From Aquimonas sp041395245 (GTDB taxonomy: Bacteria; Pseudomonadota; Gammaproteobacteria; Xanthomonadales; Xanthomonadaceae): 64,000 nucleotides of DNA. The stretch spans positions 60,640 through 124,639 of the forward strand of contig JAWLAY010000015.1 in NCBI GenBank assembly GCA_041395245.1. Direction: 5' to 3'. Position 1 is the first letter of the stretch. The number at the start of each line of letters is the position of its first letter. Both the position numbers and the translations under genes were made by a program. This document shows, piece by piece, positions 34,911 to 44,353 of the stretch. A model generated the notes under the pieces. That model was not told where the DNA came from and ran no database searches. It saw only the letters and a program-made list of their open reading frames with translations.

Positions 34911-37223
34911 TCAAAACGCGTAACGTGCAATCAGCTGATACACCGGACCCGAGGACTCGGTTTCGATCTCGTACTCGTCAAAATCGCGATCCATCTGCTC
35001 AGCCAGTGTATTGAACTTGTTGAAGCGCTCGTCCTTGCTGGCATCCAGCAGATTCGAGCCGGTCAGGCGGATCGACAGATGCTCGCCGAAGCGTTTTTCG
35101 ACGAAGGCTTCGAGATCGCCGCCGTAAGTGGTGGTGACCTCCTCCGCCAGCAAGCGCGAATACGCCTCGCCCTGCTTGCGATAGCTCAGTCCGAAGCTCA
35201 TGCCGACCTCACTCAGATCGTGAATGAAGCCGACGTTGTAGACGTACTGCGCCTGGTCGTTGAACGTGCGTGAGCCCAATGCATCATCGACTTCGCTGTC
35301 GAGCCAGGAATAGTTCACGAAAACGCCGGTGTCGGGCAGTCCGAGCGCGGTCAGTGGTGTCGACAGATCGAACTCCACGCCATACACACTGCCCTCGCCG
35401 ACATTGGCGGCGCTGTAAACAAAACTTTCCGGGTTGAACACCGGATAGCCCGGCGTGCTGGCATCGGCACCCGGGTTTTCATCCAGGAAGTCATCCACAT
35501 CGTCCTGGTAGTCATCCAGTGACTCGGCGCTGGGCGCTCCGGTATTGACGATCTCGATCAGATCACTCACATCTCGGTAGAACAGATTGACGCCCACGAC
35601 ACCCTGACGACCGAGGCGATGCTCGAAGCCAATGTCGAGTCCCCAGGCGGTTTCCGGCTCCAGCAAGGGATTGCCGATGAAGTCGTTGTCGCCGTACTCG
35701 CCCTCTAACTCGGTCGGATTGAGGAAGTTGAAATTCGGACGCCGAAGGGTGCGCGCCAACGAGGTCGTGACGCGGGACGCATCGCTGAGATCCCATCGCA
35801 GATGCGCCGACGGCAGCAGTTCGCCGAAGTCATTTTCGACTCGATCACCGCCCAGCGTGCTGACTTCCACATCGGTGCTTTCGTAACGCAACCCGGTTTC
35901 CCAGGCCAAGGCACCCGCCGTGCCCGTCAGCATCAGGTAAGGGTCCAATCGGCGTTCCTCGATCGACGCATCCAGCCGATCAAAGTCGACATAGGGCGGC
36001 AACGGCGCACCTTCTTCGTCAGTGTCGACCTCACTCACCGCCAGCGCGCTGTCGCGCTGCTTGCTGCGATAGTCGATACCGAATTCCAGCTCCGTGTCGC
36101 CGCCCAGCGAACGCTGGTGCTCGAATTCGATGCCGTGTTCCTTGTCGTCGATGTCGATCCGTTCGCGGGTGCCTTCAAACTCGTCGAACGATGGCGGGGT
36201 ATCGTCATCGTCGTAGCCCGTTTCTTCTTCCGTCGACACCGTCGATTCCGAAAAACTGGCCAGCGACGCACTGATCTCGTTGTCGCCACCGAAGGCCGCG
36301 AACTCGAGCTCGGCGCCAATTGAATAGTTGCGCTGATCGATGTCCTCGAGTTGATCATTGATCGACAGCAGATTCTCGCGCGCACTGCCGGTGCGCGTGT
36401 TGAACTCCTCGGAATGCTCGCGCTCCTCGCGATCGGTGCGCACAAAGACGCCGTCCAGGGAGAATTCGGCCTCATCGCCCAAGGCGCGTTCGAACGACAG
36501 ATTTGCCGAGTAATCGGTGCCATCACGGGTATCCGACTGGTCCTCGCGATTGTCCAACTCACCCTCCGGCTCGTCGTAACGCAGGCTGAGCTTGTCTTTC
36601 GGGTTGTAACGCCCCTGCAGATTGACGCCCGCCAGCAGTCGCCCGCCCGCGATCTCACCACTACTGACCGCGCCCAGACTGGGTTTGACTTCGCCATCGC
36701 TGAACGCCAGCGCGCCCGCTCGAACATATGCACCGTCGAATTCGTAGGCATCGCGCAGCACGATGTTCAGTGTGCCTGCCATGGCATCACCGGAACGGTT
36801 CGCCGATGCAGACCGCACGATCTCGATCCGCTCGACCAGTTCGGCAGGAATGCGATCCACAAAAAAGGAACGATCATCGCCGGCACCCGGCACCTTCTTG
36901 CCATTGATCAGAATCTGCGTGTAACCCGGATCCAGTCCGCGCAAACGCGCGCCATCAAACTCCAGCACATCGGAGACAAAGCTCATGCTGGGGACGCGCT
37001 TCAGCATGTCACCCACCGTCAACGGCTCAAAACGCTGGAAGAACTCCAAGTCGTAACTCAGAGTCGGTGCGGTCGCTTCCGTCCGGTCGCGGTAGGTGAT
37101 CTGCGACTGCACGACGACGGTGTCCAGTTGACGTGCCTGATCCGCGGAATCGGCGTTCCCGGCAAGAACCGTAGACGAGGCCAACGCGAAGGCAAGGGCA
37201 ACGCTGAGCGGGTGATGGCGCAT
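34911..37223 (-). CDS. TonB-dependent outer-membrane receptor, phytase-linked
   Basis: A 770-residue TonB-dependent receptor. The signal peptide ends STVLAGNA, followed by a likely TonB-box region (QLDTVVVQSQ). The plug domain shows LKRVPSMSFVSDVL, ARLRGLDPGYTQILINGKKVPG and VERIEIVRSASANRSGDAMAGTLNIVLRD. A 22-stranded barrel ends in LIARYAF with terminal Phe. The barrel loops are very acidic (many Asp/Glu runs), which could bind cations or cation-phytate complexes; that is inference. The start is the ATG at 37223. The phytase gene downstream suggests the two act together. Confidence 0.93.
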   Translation of the reverse strand: MRHHPLSVALAFALASSTVLAGNADSADQARQLDTVVVQSQITYRDRTEATAPTLSYDLEFFQRFEPLTVGDMLKRVPSMSFVSDVLEFDGARLRGLDPGYTQILINGKKVPGAGDDRSFFVDRIPAELVERIEIVRSASANRSGDAMAGTLNIVLRDAYEFDGAYVRAGALAFSDGEVKPSLGAVSSGEIAGGRLLAGVNLQGRYNPKDKLSLRYDEPEGELDNREDQSDTRDGTDYSANLSFERALGDEAEFSLDGVFVRTDREEREHSEEFNTRTGSARENLLSINDQLEDIDQRNYSIGAELEFAAFGGDNEISASLASFSESTVSTEEETGYDDDDTPPSFDEFEGTRERIDIDDKEHGIEFEHQRSLGGDTELEFGIDYRSKQRDSALAVSEVDTDEEGAPLPPYVDFDRLDASIEERRLDPYLMLTGTAGALAWETGLRYESTDVEVSTLGGDRVENDFGELLPSAHLRWDLSDASRVTTSLARTLRRPNFNFLNPTELEGEYGDNDFIGNPLLEPETAWGLDIGFEHRLGRQGVVGVNLFYRDVSDLIEIVNTGAPSAESLDDYQDDVDDFLDENPGADASTPGYPVFNPESFVYSAANVGEGSVYGVEFDLSTPLTALGLPDTGVFVNYSWLDSEVDDALGSRTFNDQAQYVYNVGFIHDLSEVGMSFGLSYRKQGEAYSRLLAEEVTTTYGGDLEAFVEKRFGEHLSIRLTGSNLLDASKDERFNKFNTLAEQMDRDFDEYEIETESSGPVYQLIARYAF

Positions 37224-37335
37224 GGCAGCTTCCAAAGATGAAAGCACCATTTCAGAGCGCGGATCTTCCCGTCTGATGTCAGCCGCGTGACGGTGATGTG
37301 TCAGCCGACGCGACGCCTGGCGGAGCCCGGGGATA

Positions 37336-37407
37336 TGGGTCGTGAAGGATTCGAACCTTCGACCTACGGATTAAAAGTCCGCAGCTCTACCACTGAGCTA
37401 ACGACCC
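37336..37407 (-). tRNA. tRNA-Lys (TTT), CCA not encoded
   Basis: A 72-nt cloverleaf on the minus strand: acceptor GGGTCGT/ACGACCC, D-arm GCTCAGTGGTAGAGC, anticodon loop CTTTTAA (anticodon TTT), T-loop TTCGAAT, discriminator A. The next bases on the minus strand are TAT rather than CCA, so CCA must be added enzymatically, unlike tRNA-Asn in this window. The D-loop is one base short of the common form. Confidence 0.93.
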
Positions 37408-37543
37408 ATCGGGAATACCGCTGTTGCCGCGACCGCAGACCACGCAGCCGCTGAGCGGGCCGCGTAGTTTAGACAGGCAGAGGGTTCAGGACAAGCGATG
37501 CGAGGTCGCATCGCTGAACGCGCGGAGTCCGCACGCGCCGCGC

Positions 37544-38131
37544 TCAGCGCTGATGGCTCGATGCCACGCGGATCAACTCGCGATCCGTAGCGATCACGTC
37601 CATCGGCACATCCCATTCTTCAGCGGGCAGTTGATCCTGCTCCTGCCAGTGATAGGCCACGCCCACCAGCAGGGGCGGTACCGCGTGCTGACGCCGGAAT
37701 GCGCAGGTCCGGTCGTAATAGCCGCCGCCCATGCCGAGTCGGGCACCGTGACGATCAAACCCCAGCAAGGGCACTAGAATGACGCCGACCTGCCGGGCGT
37801 CACACTGAAGCGCGCGTTCCACGTCCGGCTCCGGAATTCCGAAGCGATTGATCTGCAATGGATCGCCGACGCGCCACGCGGCGAACCGCAGCATCCGCCC
37901 AGGCTGAAGACAGGGCAGGAAAAACGCGATATCCGGACGCTGGATCAACCAGGCATGCAGTGAAATCTCGCCACCCGTCGCCCAGTAGCCCGCAACACGC
38001 GCACGCGGAGCCAGTTCATCAAGCCGCATCAAATGCTCGGCGAGACCCTGACTGGCTTGCAGTCGCTCGCTGGCGGACAAGCCTTGTCGTCGTTGCCGGA
38101 TCAGGTTGCGCAAGGAATCACGCGTCTGCAA
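37544..38131 (-). CDS. 5-formyltetrahydrofolate cyclo-ligase
   Basis: A 195-residue enzyme that converts 5-formyl-THF to 5,10-methenyl-THF using ATP (YgfA/Fau family). It shows GYWATGGEISLHAWL, FFLPCLQPGRMLRF, the signature VPLLGFDRHGARLGMGGGYYDRT, and DVIATDRELI near the end. I chose TTG 38131 because GGAGGA lies 6 bp upstream. A longer frame to 38179 would cover the 3' part of the 6S RNA. As in E. coli and Pseudomonas, the gene lies directly downstream of 6S RNA, probably on the same primary transcript. Confidence 0.9.
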   Translation of the reverse strand: MQTRDSLRNLIRQRRQGLSASERLQASQGLAEHLMRLDELAPRARVAGYWATGGEISLHAWLIQRPDIAFFLPCLQPGRMLRFAAWRVGDPLQINRFGIPEPDVERALQCDARQVGVILVPLLGFDRHGARLGMGGGYYDRTCAFRRQHAVPPLLVGVAYHWQEQDQLPAEEWDVPMDVIATDRELIRVASSHQR

Positions 38132-38135
38132 GAAG

Positions 38136-38322
38136 AGTCCTCCGCCGTGCCGTTGCGGACCAAACGACCTTGATCCCAAGGATCAGGTGGGCCAGCGAAC
38201 CTCGCGTCGGGCTTTCCGCAACCAGGGCGGACATGCACACCAGCAAGGGTTAACGAGCCCGGGGTCGTTAATTAGGGTCAAGGCAAATGTAAGAATCCGC
38301 TATCGAACACGGCCGAGGACGC
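38136..38322 (-). ncRNA. ssrS: 6S RNA
   Basis: About 187 nt on the minus strand, ends approximate. The closing stem pairs GTCCTCGGCCGTG at the 5' end with CACGGCGGAGGAC at the 3' end. The 3' half CACCTGATCCTTGGGATCAAGG corresponds to the E. coli 6S segment CACCTTGAACCAAGGGTTCAAGG, and GGTGTGCATGTCCG and GGAAAGCC match its central part. Position between zapA and the 5-formyl-THF cyclo-ligase gene is conserved in gammaproteobacteria. 6S RNA binds sigma-70 RNA polymerase in stationary phase. A -10-like TAGACT lies just upstream. Confidence 0.85.
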
Positions 38323-38326
38323 GACG

Positions 38327-38332
38327 AGTCTA
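38327..38332 (-). promoter_or_regulatory. -10 element of the 6S RNA promoter
   Basis: TAGACT on the minus strand about 5-7 bases before the inferred 6S RNA 5' end. A convincing -35 is not visible at the right spacing. Confidence 0.45.
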
Positions 38333-38373
38333 GCAGCCGCCATCCGCCAGAAGTGTGAGCAATGCACGCCGCC

Positions 38374-38703
38374 TCACGCATCCCGCAGGGGAAGTGCCGA
38401 TTGCCCTGCCGATGGCGTTTGTGCCAGCAAGCCATCGAGGCGCTGCGTCAGACCTTCCAGGCTGCGTTCCAGCTCGCTGTCCCGTTGCCGAAGCTGACGC
38501 TGTAACTGCCCCAGCTCGTTGGCCAGGTTCAATGCAACCAGCACCGCCCAGCGATCCAGCGTGGCACTGCGATGTGCGTTGCGCACATCACGCAGGCGCG
38601 AGTCCACAAGCTGGGCTGCCGACAGCAGGGAATCGCGTTCGTCCGGCGGACAGGCAACGAGATACTCACGATCCAGAATGCGTAGATTGACCGGTTCGCT
38701 CAC
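38374..38703 (-). CDS. zapA: Cell division protein ZapA
   Basis: A 109-residue FtsZ-ring stabiliser. The N-terminal domain is VSEPVNLRILDREYLVACPPDERDSLLSAAQ (in two blocks), followed by ALNLANELGQLQRQLRQRDSELERSL, which forms the coiled coil. The start is GTG 38703. It overlaps the stop of the upstream small gene by 4 bp (GTGA), which fixes the start. The longer open frame upstream is an out-of-frame reading of that gene. Confidence 0.92.
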   Translation of the reverse strand: MSEPVNLRILDREYLVACPPDERDSLLSAAQLVDSRLRDVRNAHRSATLDRWAVLVALNLANELGQLQRQLRQRDSELERSLEGLTQRLDGLLAQTPSAGQSALPLRDA

Positions 38704-38933
38704 GCGTTCTGCTCCAGCGATTTCAAGCGTTGAATCATGGCCTCGACCCGCGACCGCGCCTGCTCGTTCTTGGCCAGCAGCGCGGCGCGTTCGGTACTCA
38801 ACTGCTCCTGACTGTGTCGCAAGCGCCGATTCTCGTCGAGCAAACGCTGCGCCATGTCGGCAAGCTGCTCCACGCGCAGGGCGAGGACGCGCATCTGCTC
38901 GAGGGCGGAAGAAGACATGTCCTGACTGCTCAT
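38700..38933 (-). CDS. Small coiled-coil protein, ZapB-like (TIGR02449 type)
   Basis: A 77-residue protein, almost wholly coiled coil: LEQMRVLALRVEQLADMAQ, then RLLDENRRLRHSQEQLSTERAALLAKNEQ. It lies directly upstream of zapA with a 4-bp overlap, as in Pseudomonas and Xanthomonas, where this family is annotated as ZapB-like. A role in the division ring is inferred from the partner gene. Confidence 0.85.
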   Translation of the reverse strand: MSSQDMSSSALEQMRVLALRVEQLADMAQRLLDENRRLRHSQEQLSTERAALLAKNEQARSRVEAMIQRLKSLEQNA

Positions 38934-38992
38934 CGCGATGTTCCCATAGGGTTGTCAACCGGCCAGTTCACTACCAACACGCACGGACGCGC

Positions 38993-41900
38993 TCAATACG
39001 GTCGCAGATCAGGACGCGATCGGTCAATGAAGTCCAGACACAGACCCTCTTCCAGAGGCATCGACAACCAGTATCCCTGAATTTCGTCGCAGCCCTGTTC
39101 GTTGAGGTAAATCAGTTGCTCGGCCGTTTCGACACCCTCGGCGACCACATTGAGCCCCAACGTATGGGCCATCGTGATGATGGTCGCCGTAATGGCTTCG
39201 TCATCCGGGTCGATGGTCAGATCGCCGACAAACTCCTTGTCGATCTTCAGCGTGTCGATCGGAAGACGCTTCAGATAGACCAGCGAGGAATAGCCGGTAC
39301 CGAAGTCATCGATGGCCAACGATACGCCCAACGCCTTCAGTGTGTTGAGCACTGTCGCCGCCTGCTCTGGATTGGCCATGACCATGCTTTCGGTCAGTTC
39401 AAGCTCGATACGATCCGGCGGCATCCGGTATTGCGCCAGCAAGGCCTGCAATTGTTCCGAAAGGCGACTGCGGAACAGTTGCAGCATCGACACATTGATC
39501 GACATGTTCAGCTCGGTACGCCCTGCCTCGCGCCAATTTGCCAGCACGGCGAAGGCTTCATTCAGTACCCATTCGCCGATGGGAAGAATCAATCCCGTTT
39601 CCTCTGCGACCGGGATGAACTCGACCGGACTGACGGCACCAAGCTCCTCGCTCTGCCAGCGCAACAAGGCCTCAAAGCCGCAGACCCGTCCATCTATCAA
39701 CGACATTCGCGGCTGGAAGACCAGGCGGAACTCGCGACGGTCGACGGCGCGGCGCAGTGCGGCAATCAAGGTGGCGCGACGGCGCGCCTCGGCATCCATC
39801 GCCTCGGTGTAGAACTGACAGGTATTGCGACCACGTTCCTTGGCCGCGTACATCGCGGTGTCAGCGAACTTGAACAGATCGGTCGGCACCAGTGCGTGAT
39901 CGGGAAACAGGCTGATGCCAATCGACGGCGTGATGACCGTCTCGCTGCGCCCGTCGATATCCAGCGGCACCGAGAACGCCTTCAACAGGTTGCGTGCCAC
40001 CTGTTCGGCAAAGTCACGATCCTGCAGGTCTTCCAGCACGACGGTGAACTCGTCGCCCCCCAGACGCGCGACCGTATCCTCGGCACGCACGGTCGCCAGC
40101 AGACGCGCCGCTGCGGCTTTCAGGATGCGATCCCCCGCGGCGTGTCCCAACGAATCATTGATGTCCTTGAATCGATCCAGATCCAGAAACAGCACCGCGA
40201 CCCGACGGCCCTGCCGTCGCGCCCGCATGATCGCTCTGCCCAAGCGTTCCGACAGCAGGGCGCGATTGGGCAAGCCGGTCAGGGTGTCGTAGTTGGCGAG
40301 GTAGCGAAGCTCCTGCTCGGCGCGCTTCTTGTCGGTGATGTCATCCAGCACCCAGACGTAGTGCGTACGCTCGCCCTGCGGATCGCGCACCTCGGCGATC
40401 TCCACCCAGGCAAGGAACTCCTCGCCATCCTTGCGGCGTTGCCAGACCTCACCCTTCCAGTGACCGTTCTTCTCGATCGACTGGCGCATTTCGCGATAGA
40501 AGCTCTCACCGTGTTGCTGGCTCTGCAGTAACAGGCAGGCCTGACCGACGACCTCGCTGTCGTCGAATCCGGTCATGCGCAGGAAGGCCGGATTGACGCT
40601 GACGAACTGCAACTGCAGATCGCAAACCGCCACCGCCTCGCCCATGCTCTTCAGTACCTCGGTCGCGACACGGCGCTCGCGCTCGGCATCCCGACTGACC
40701 GAGACATCGCGCGCGGTACCCGCCATCCGGACCGGCAAGCCACGCGCATCGCGCTCCACAACCTTGCCGCGCGAGCGAACCCAGATGAATTCCCCATCGG
40801 CGCGCCGCACACGATGCTCGGATTCGAAAAACTCGGTACGTCCGTCGATATGGTCCTGCAGGCGCTTCTGCAACGCCGTCATGTCGTCCGGATGGACCGC
40901 GCGGTGACGGAAATCATGGGTGCTCAACTCGGCATCGGCACCCTGTCCCAGCAACGCATCCGCGCCAAGGCGGAACAAGGTATTGGTGCGAATGTCCCAA
41001 TCCCAGAACTCGTCACCGGAACCCCACAACGACAACTTGAGGCGCTCTTCGCGCGCCTGCAATTCCCGCATCAACTGCAGGTCATGCTGATGTCGACGCC
41101 GGCGCGTCCAGGCCAGCAGCAGCAGCAAACCGACGCCGATACCGATGTAGCTGCGTCGCATGTTGAGTGTCCACCACCAAGGCGCATTGACGCGTATCGG
41201 CAGACTGGCAACGTGCGGGGAAAGCACGCCGTCATGATTGGTGCCAGCGACCTCGAAGACGTAGTCGCCCTCGTCGAGGTTGGTGTAGGTGACCCGACGC
41301 TGCCGATCCAGACGGGTCCAGTCATTGTCGAAACCCAGCAAGCGATAGCGATAGTGGTTCTTCTCGGGGTGCGCGAAATCGAGCGCGGCGAACTCGAAGG
41401 AAATCACGCGTTCGGCCAGATCCACATCGAGCGCACCAGACAGATCGAGCGCAGCCGCCCTGCGCTCCTCACGCCCCAGCAATACCGAGGTGATCTGCAG
41501 TGATGGTTGGTAGACGCTGCGCTGCAGCCGATCAGGATTGAAGACGTTGACACCGCGCACGCCGCCGAACAGCAGTGAGCCGTCTCTCAGACGGGTGCTG
41601 GCTCCGCCGTTGAACTCGAGATCCTGCAGGCCATCCGACAAGCCGTACTGGACAACTTCGTGCGACCGCACGTCGAACGAATAGATGCCCGCATTGGAAC
41701 TGATCCACAAGCGACCGTACTCGTCCGCCTCCAATGCATAGGCCATGGCATCCGGCAGTTCGTGCTCGACACCGAAGCGCTCGAAGCGGATCGGCTGGTC
41801 AGGCGCTTCGATGACTCGGTTCAGCCCACCAGCCGTTCCCACCCAGATTCCGCCGTCTCGATCCGTCTGCACGTTGCGGATGAAGCCACTGGACAGGGAG

Positions 41901-43597
41901 TCGGTTCTCCCCTGTATCGTCAGGAATCGCCGGAACTCGCCGCGCTCACGATCCAGCAGGTTGAGCCCTTCGAGCGTGCCGACCCATATCCGACCTGAGC
42001 GATCCTCATGGACATCGGTCACCAGCACATGACTGAGACTGGTCGGCACACCTTCCTGCGGTCGGTACCAGCGCCAATGCGAACGATCCGCTGACCACTC
42101 CAGCAAGCCCGCCGAGAAGGTGGCAATCCACACGCTGCCATCCCGGGACTGGTGCACTGATCGCAAGTCGCGAATCGGTGCGGCATCACCCGGACCAAGC
42201 GGAAGCTCAATCCGCCGCGCACTGCGCTGCTCGGTCAGAAGTTCGAACAGCCCCAGTTCGCTACTGATCAGCAAACGGCCGGGTTCCTGTTCCAGAATGC
42301 CGAAAACCCGCAGCGGCTTGCGCCGATCCTCACTTGGCAACGCCGCCCGCAAGACATCGAGATAGCTCTGGAACCGATCCGCTCGGCGGTCGTAATGCTT
42401 GACGCCCTGACCTTCGGTGCCCATCCAGATCGCACCGAGGCTGTCTTCGAGGACAATCCGGATATTGTTGTTGGCAACCCGGTCAGTCGCCGCGTTGTGG
42501 TCCAGGATCAGGGCAAATGGTGCGCCATCCGGATTCACCGTCGACACACCCCGCGCCTCGGTACCGACCCACAGCAGACCGGATCGATCTACCATCAAGG
42601 TCGACACACGCGTGTCGGTCAATCCGCTGGGAAGGTCAGAGTCCGGACGGATCTCGACCACCTCGCCAGTGCGCAGGTCGATTCGCGCCAGTCCCGTATT
42701 TGCCAGTGCCATCCAGACCCGTCCGCGCTGATCGCGTACCAGGTCGCGAACCATCGGGCCGTCCGGGGTCGTTGGCCAGATGCGCGTCAGCGCCCCATCG
42801 GCGACGAAGCGATACAAGCCATCCGACATGCCGACCAAGGCGCCGTCCGGGTCTTCCAGCAGACTCAGCGCCCTCGACTCAGGGACGGATACCGCCAATG
42901 CGCGCCAACTGTTTGCGCCACTGGACTCCAGACGCACCAGTCCCTGATCGGTCGCTGCCAGCACGGAACCCGTGGGTTCGCGCAAAAAATCACCGACCCG
43001 GAGATCGCGCTTGGCCTCGGAAACAAACTCGAAAATCAGCCGCCGTTCGGCGGTCTGCGGCGAAAAACGTTCTATGCCGCGCCCGGTCCCCACCCAAAGC
43101 TCACCGCCATCCACCAGCAAGGCGGTGACCCGATCAACATGCCCCTGCGGCGGCGAATCCGGTTGCGTCCAGTAGCGCTGGATGGCACCGCTGTGCGTGT
43201 CGATCCGGGTCAGGTAACGGGAATTGGTTCCAACCCAGAGAGCCCCATCCGATCCCTGCGCCATGACCGTGACAAACGAACCCGCGAGACTGGCCTCGTT
43301 GGCCGGGTCATGCTCGAAACGCAACAGGTTGTAGCCGTCGTAGCGATGCAGACCGCCTTCGGTGGAGATCCAGACGAAACCCGCTTCGTCCTGCAGTAGA
43401 CCGTTGACGGTGTTCTGTGCCAGTCCAGCACGACTGTCGATTCGCTGAAAATAGAAGTCCTGTCGCGCCGCCCACGCCGATCCGCCGACGATCCAGAACG
43501 ACAAGGCCCACAGCGCACAGCACAACCCACTCAGCCAGCGTCGCAGGGCGACAGACTGCTGGAATCGGCTGACCGACGGCGGAATGGATGACGGCAT
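38993..43597 (-). CDS. Propeller-PAS-GGDEF-EAL signalling protein
   Basis: A 1,534-residue membrane protein. Order: signal/TM (ALRRWLSGLCCALWALSFWIV); a two-bladed-type periplasmic propeller of about 14 repeats (residues ~60-740, e.g. GLAQNTVNGLLQDEAGFVWIST, GLTDTRVSTLMVDRSGLLWVGT); a Y_Y_Y domain (YRYRLLGFDNDWTRLDRQRRV); a TM helix (GIGVGLLLLLAW); two PAS domains; GGDEF with intact RLGGDEF near residue 1177; and EAL with GFEALLRW near 1310 and the metal and acid residues DDFGTGYSSL. Both c-di-GMP synthesis and breakdown residues are present. The propeller probably senses a periplasmic ligand. The start is the ATG at 43597 behind GGGAGAG. The arrangement resembles hybrid two-component sensors with the kinase replaced by c-di-GMP domains. 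Confidence 0.93.
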   Translation of the reverse strand: MPSSIPPSVSRFQQSVALRRWLSGLCCALWALSFWIVGGSAWAARQDFYFQRIDSRAGLAQNTVNGLLQDEAGFVWISTEGGLHRYDGYNLLRFEHDPANEASLAGSFVTVMAQGSDGALWVGTNSRYLTRIDTHSGAIQRYWTQPDSPPQGHVDRVTALLVDGGELWVGTGRGIERFSPQTAERRLIFEFVSEAKRDLRVGDFLREPTGSVLAATDQGLVRLESSGANSWRALAVSVPESRALSLLEDPDGALVGMSDGLYRFVADGALTRIWPTTPDGPMVRDLVRDQRGRVWMALANTGLARIDLRTGEVVEIRPDSDLPSGLTDTRVSTLMVDRSGLLWVGTEARGVSTVNPDGAPFALILDHNAATDRVANNNIRIVLEDSLGAIWMGTEGQGVKHYDRRADRFQSYLDVLRAALPSEDRRKPLRVFGILEQEPGRLLISSELGLFELLTEQRSARRIELPLGPGDAAPIRDLRSVHQSRDGSVWIATFSAGLLEWSADRSHWRWYRPQEGVPTSLSHVLVTDVHEDRSGRIWVGTLEGLNLLDRERGEFRRFLTIQGRTDSLSSGFIRNVQTDRDGGIWVGTAGGLNRVIEAPDQPIRFERFGVEHELPDAMAYALEADEYGRLWISSNAGIYSFDVRSHEVVQYGLSDGLQDLEFNGGASTRLRDGSLLFGGVRGVNVFNPDRLQRSVYQPSLQITSVLLGREERRAAALDLSGALDVDLAERVISFEFAALDFAHPEKNHYRYRLLGFDNDWTRLDRQRRVTYTNLDEGDYVFEVAGTNHDGVLSPHVASLPIRVNAPWWWTLNMRRSYIGIGVGLLLLLAWTRRRRHQHDLQLMRELQAREERLKLSLWGSGDEFWDWDIRTNTLFRLGADALLGQGADAELSTHDFRHRAVHPDDMTALQKRLQDHIDGRTEFFESEHRVRRADGEFIWVRSRGKVVERDARGLPVRMAGTARDVSVSRDAERERRVATEVLKSMGEAVAVCDLQLQFVSVNPAFLRMTGFDDSEVVGQACLLLQSQQHGESFYREMRQSIEKNGHWKGEVWQRRKDGEEFLAWVEIAEVRDPQGERTHYVWVLDDITDKKRAEQELRYLANYDTLTGLPNRALLSERLGRAIMRARRQGRRVAVLFLDLDRFKDINDSLGHAAGDRILKAAAARLLATVRAEDTVARLGGDEFTVVLEDLQDRDFAEQVARNLLKAFSVPLDIDGRSETVITPSIGISLFPDHALVPTDLFKFADTAMYAAKERGRNTCQFYTEAMDAEARRRATLIAALRRAVDRREFRLVFQPRMSLIDGRVCGFEALLRWQSEELGAVSPVEFIPVAEETGLILPIGEWVLNEAFAVLANWREAGRTELNMSINVSMLQLFRSRLSEQLQALLAQYRMPPDRIELELTESMVMANPEQAATVLNTLKALGVSLAIDDFGTGYSSLVYLKRLPIDTLKIDKEFVGDLTIDPDDEAITATIITMAHTLGLNVVAEGVETAEQLIYLNEQGCDEIQGYWLSMPLEEGLCLDFIDRSRPDLRPY

Positions 43598-43810
43598 GCA
43601 CTCTCCCTGAAGAGACGGCAGTGTAGGGAGGTTTCGTGGAGCACAACAACCGCCGATGCGACACATTGCAATTGGCATGCCGGGACACCTGTCGTGCAGC
43701 CCTGATTCGCAGCGCATCGGCACCGTCATCGACCAGCCCGGAACCCCGAGCAGGAACCGCCCTACTGCTACACTCGCGGCGTGCATTTTTGACTCAATCA
43801 GGAGCCTCCG

Positions 43811-44353
43811 ATGAACTCTCCGCAGCTTCCGTCGCACGCCGATCTGAGCGTGCAGATTCAGCGCGACGCCATCGGCGTTGATGCCAGTGAACTGCACGGC
43901 GTGCTGTGCGGCTACATCGCAGGCGGCGGGCGACCCGACGGCACCGACTGGCTTGCGAAGCTCGCTGTGGATGCCCCGAGCCCTGGCGAGGGCAGCGCGC
44001 TGGAACAGATGCAGCAGGGCTCACTGGCGCAGTTCGCCGATGCGGACTTTGGTCTCAGCTTGCTGCTGCCGGCAGACGATGCCGCGCTGGGATTGCGCGC
44101 AGACTGCGTGCTGCAATGGTGTCGCGGATTTCTTGGTGGCTTCGGTCTGGCCGGCCATCTGGATGCGCTGCCCGACAACGTCAGTGAAGCGATCAACGAT
44201 CTGCATCGGATCGGCAGCGCCGATGTCAGCGTGGAAGACGAAGAAGCCGATGAGGAAGCGCTGGCGGAAATCATTGAGTTCGTCCGCATGGCCGCACTAG
44301 TGATTCACCAGGAGATGGCAAGCCTCGATTCCACTGCGGACGCCGCCCACTGA
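43811..44353 (+). CDS. UPF0149 (YgfB) family protein
   Basis: A 180-residue YgfB/UPF0149 protein: ASELHGVLCGYIAGGG at the N-terminus, VLQWCRGFLGGFGLAGH in the middle, and an acidic tail VEDEEADEEALAEIIEFVRMAAL. In Pseudomonas YgfB influences ampDh3 expression; the wider role is unclear. The stop overlaps the pepP start by one base. ygfB-pepP linkage is conserved in gammaproteobacteria. Confidence 0.92.
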   Translation: MNSPQLPSHADLSVQIQRDAIGVDASELHGVLCGYIAGGGRPDGTDWLAKLAVDAPSPGEGSALEQMQQGSLAQFADADFGLSLLLPADDAALGLRADCVLQWCRGFLGGFGLAGHLDALPDNVSEAINDLHRIGSADVSVEDEEADEEALAEIIEFVRMAALVIHQEMASLDSTADAAH

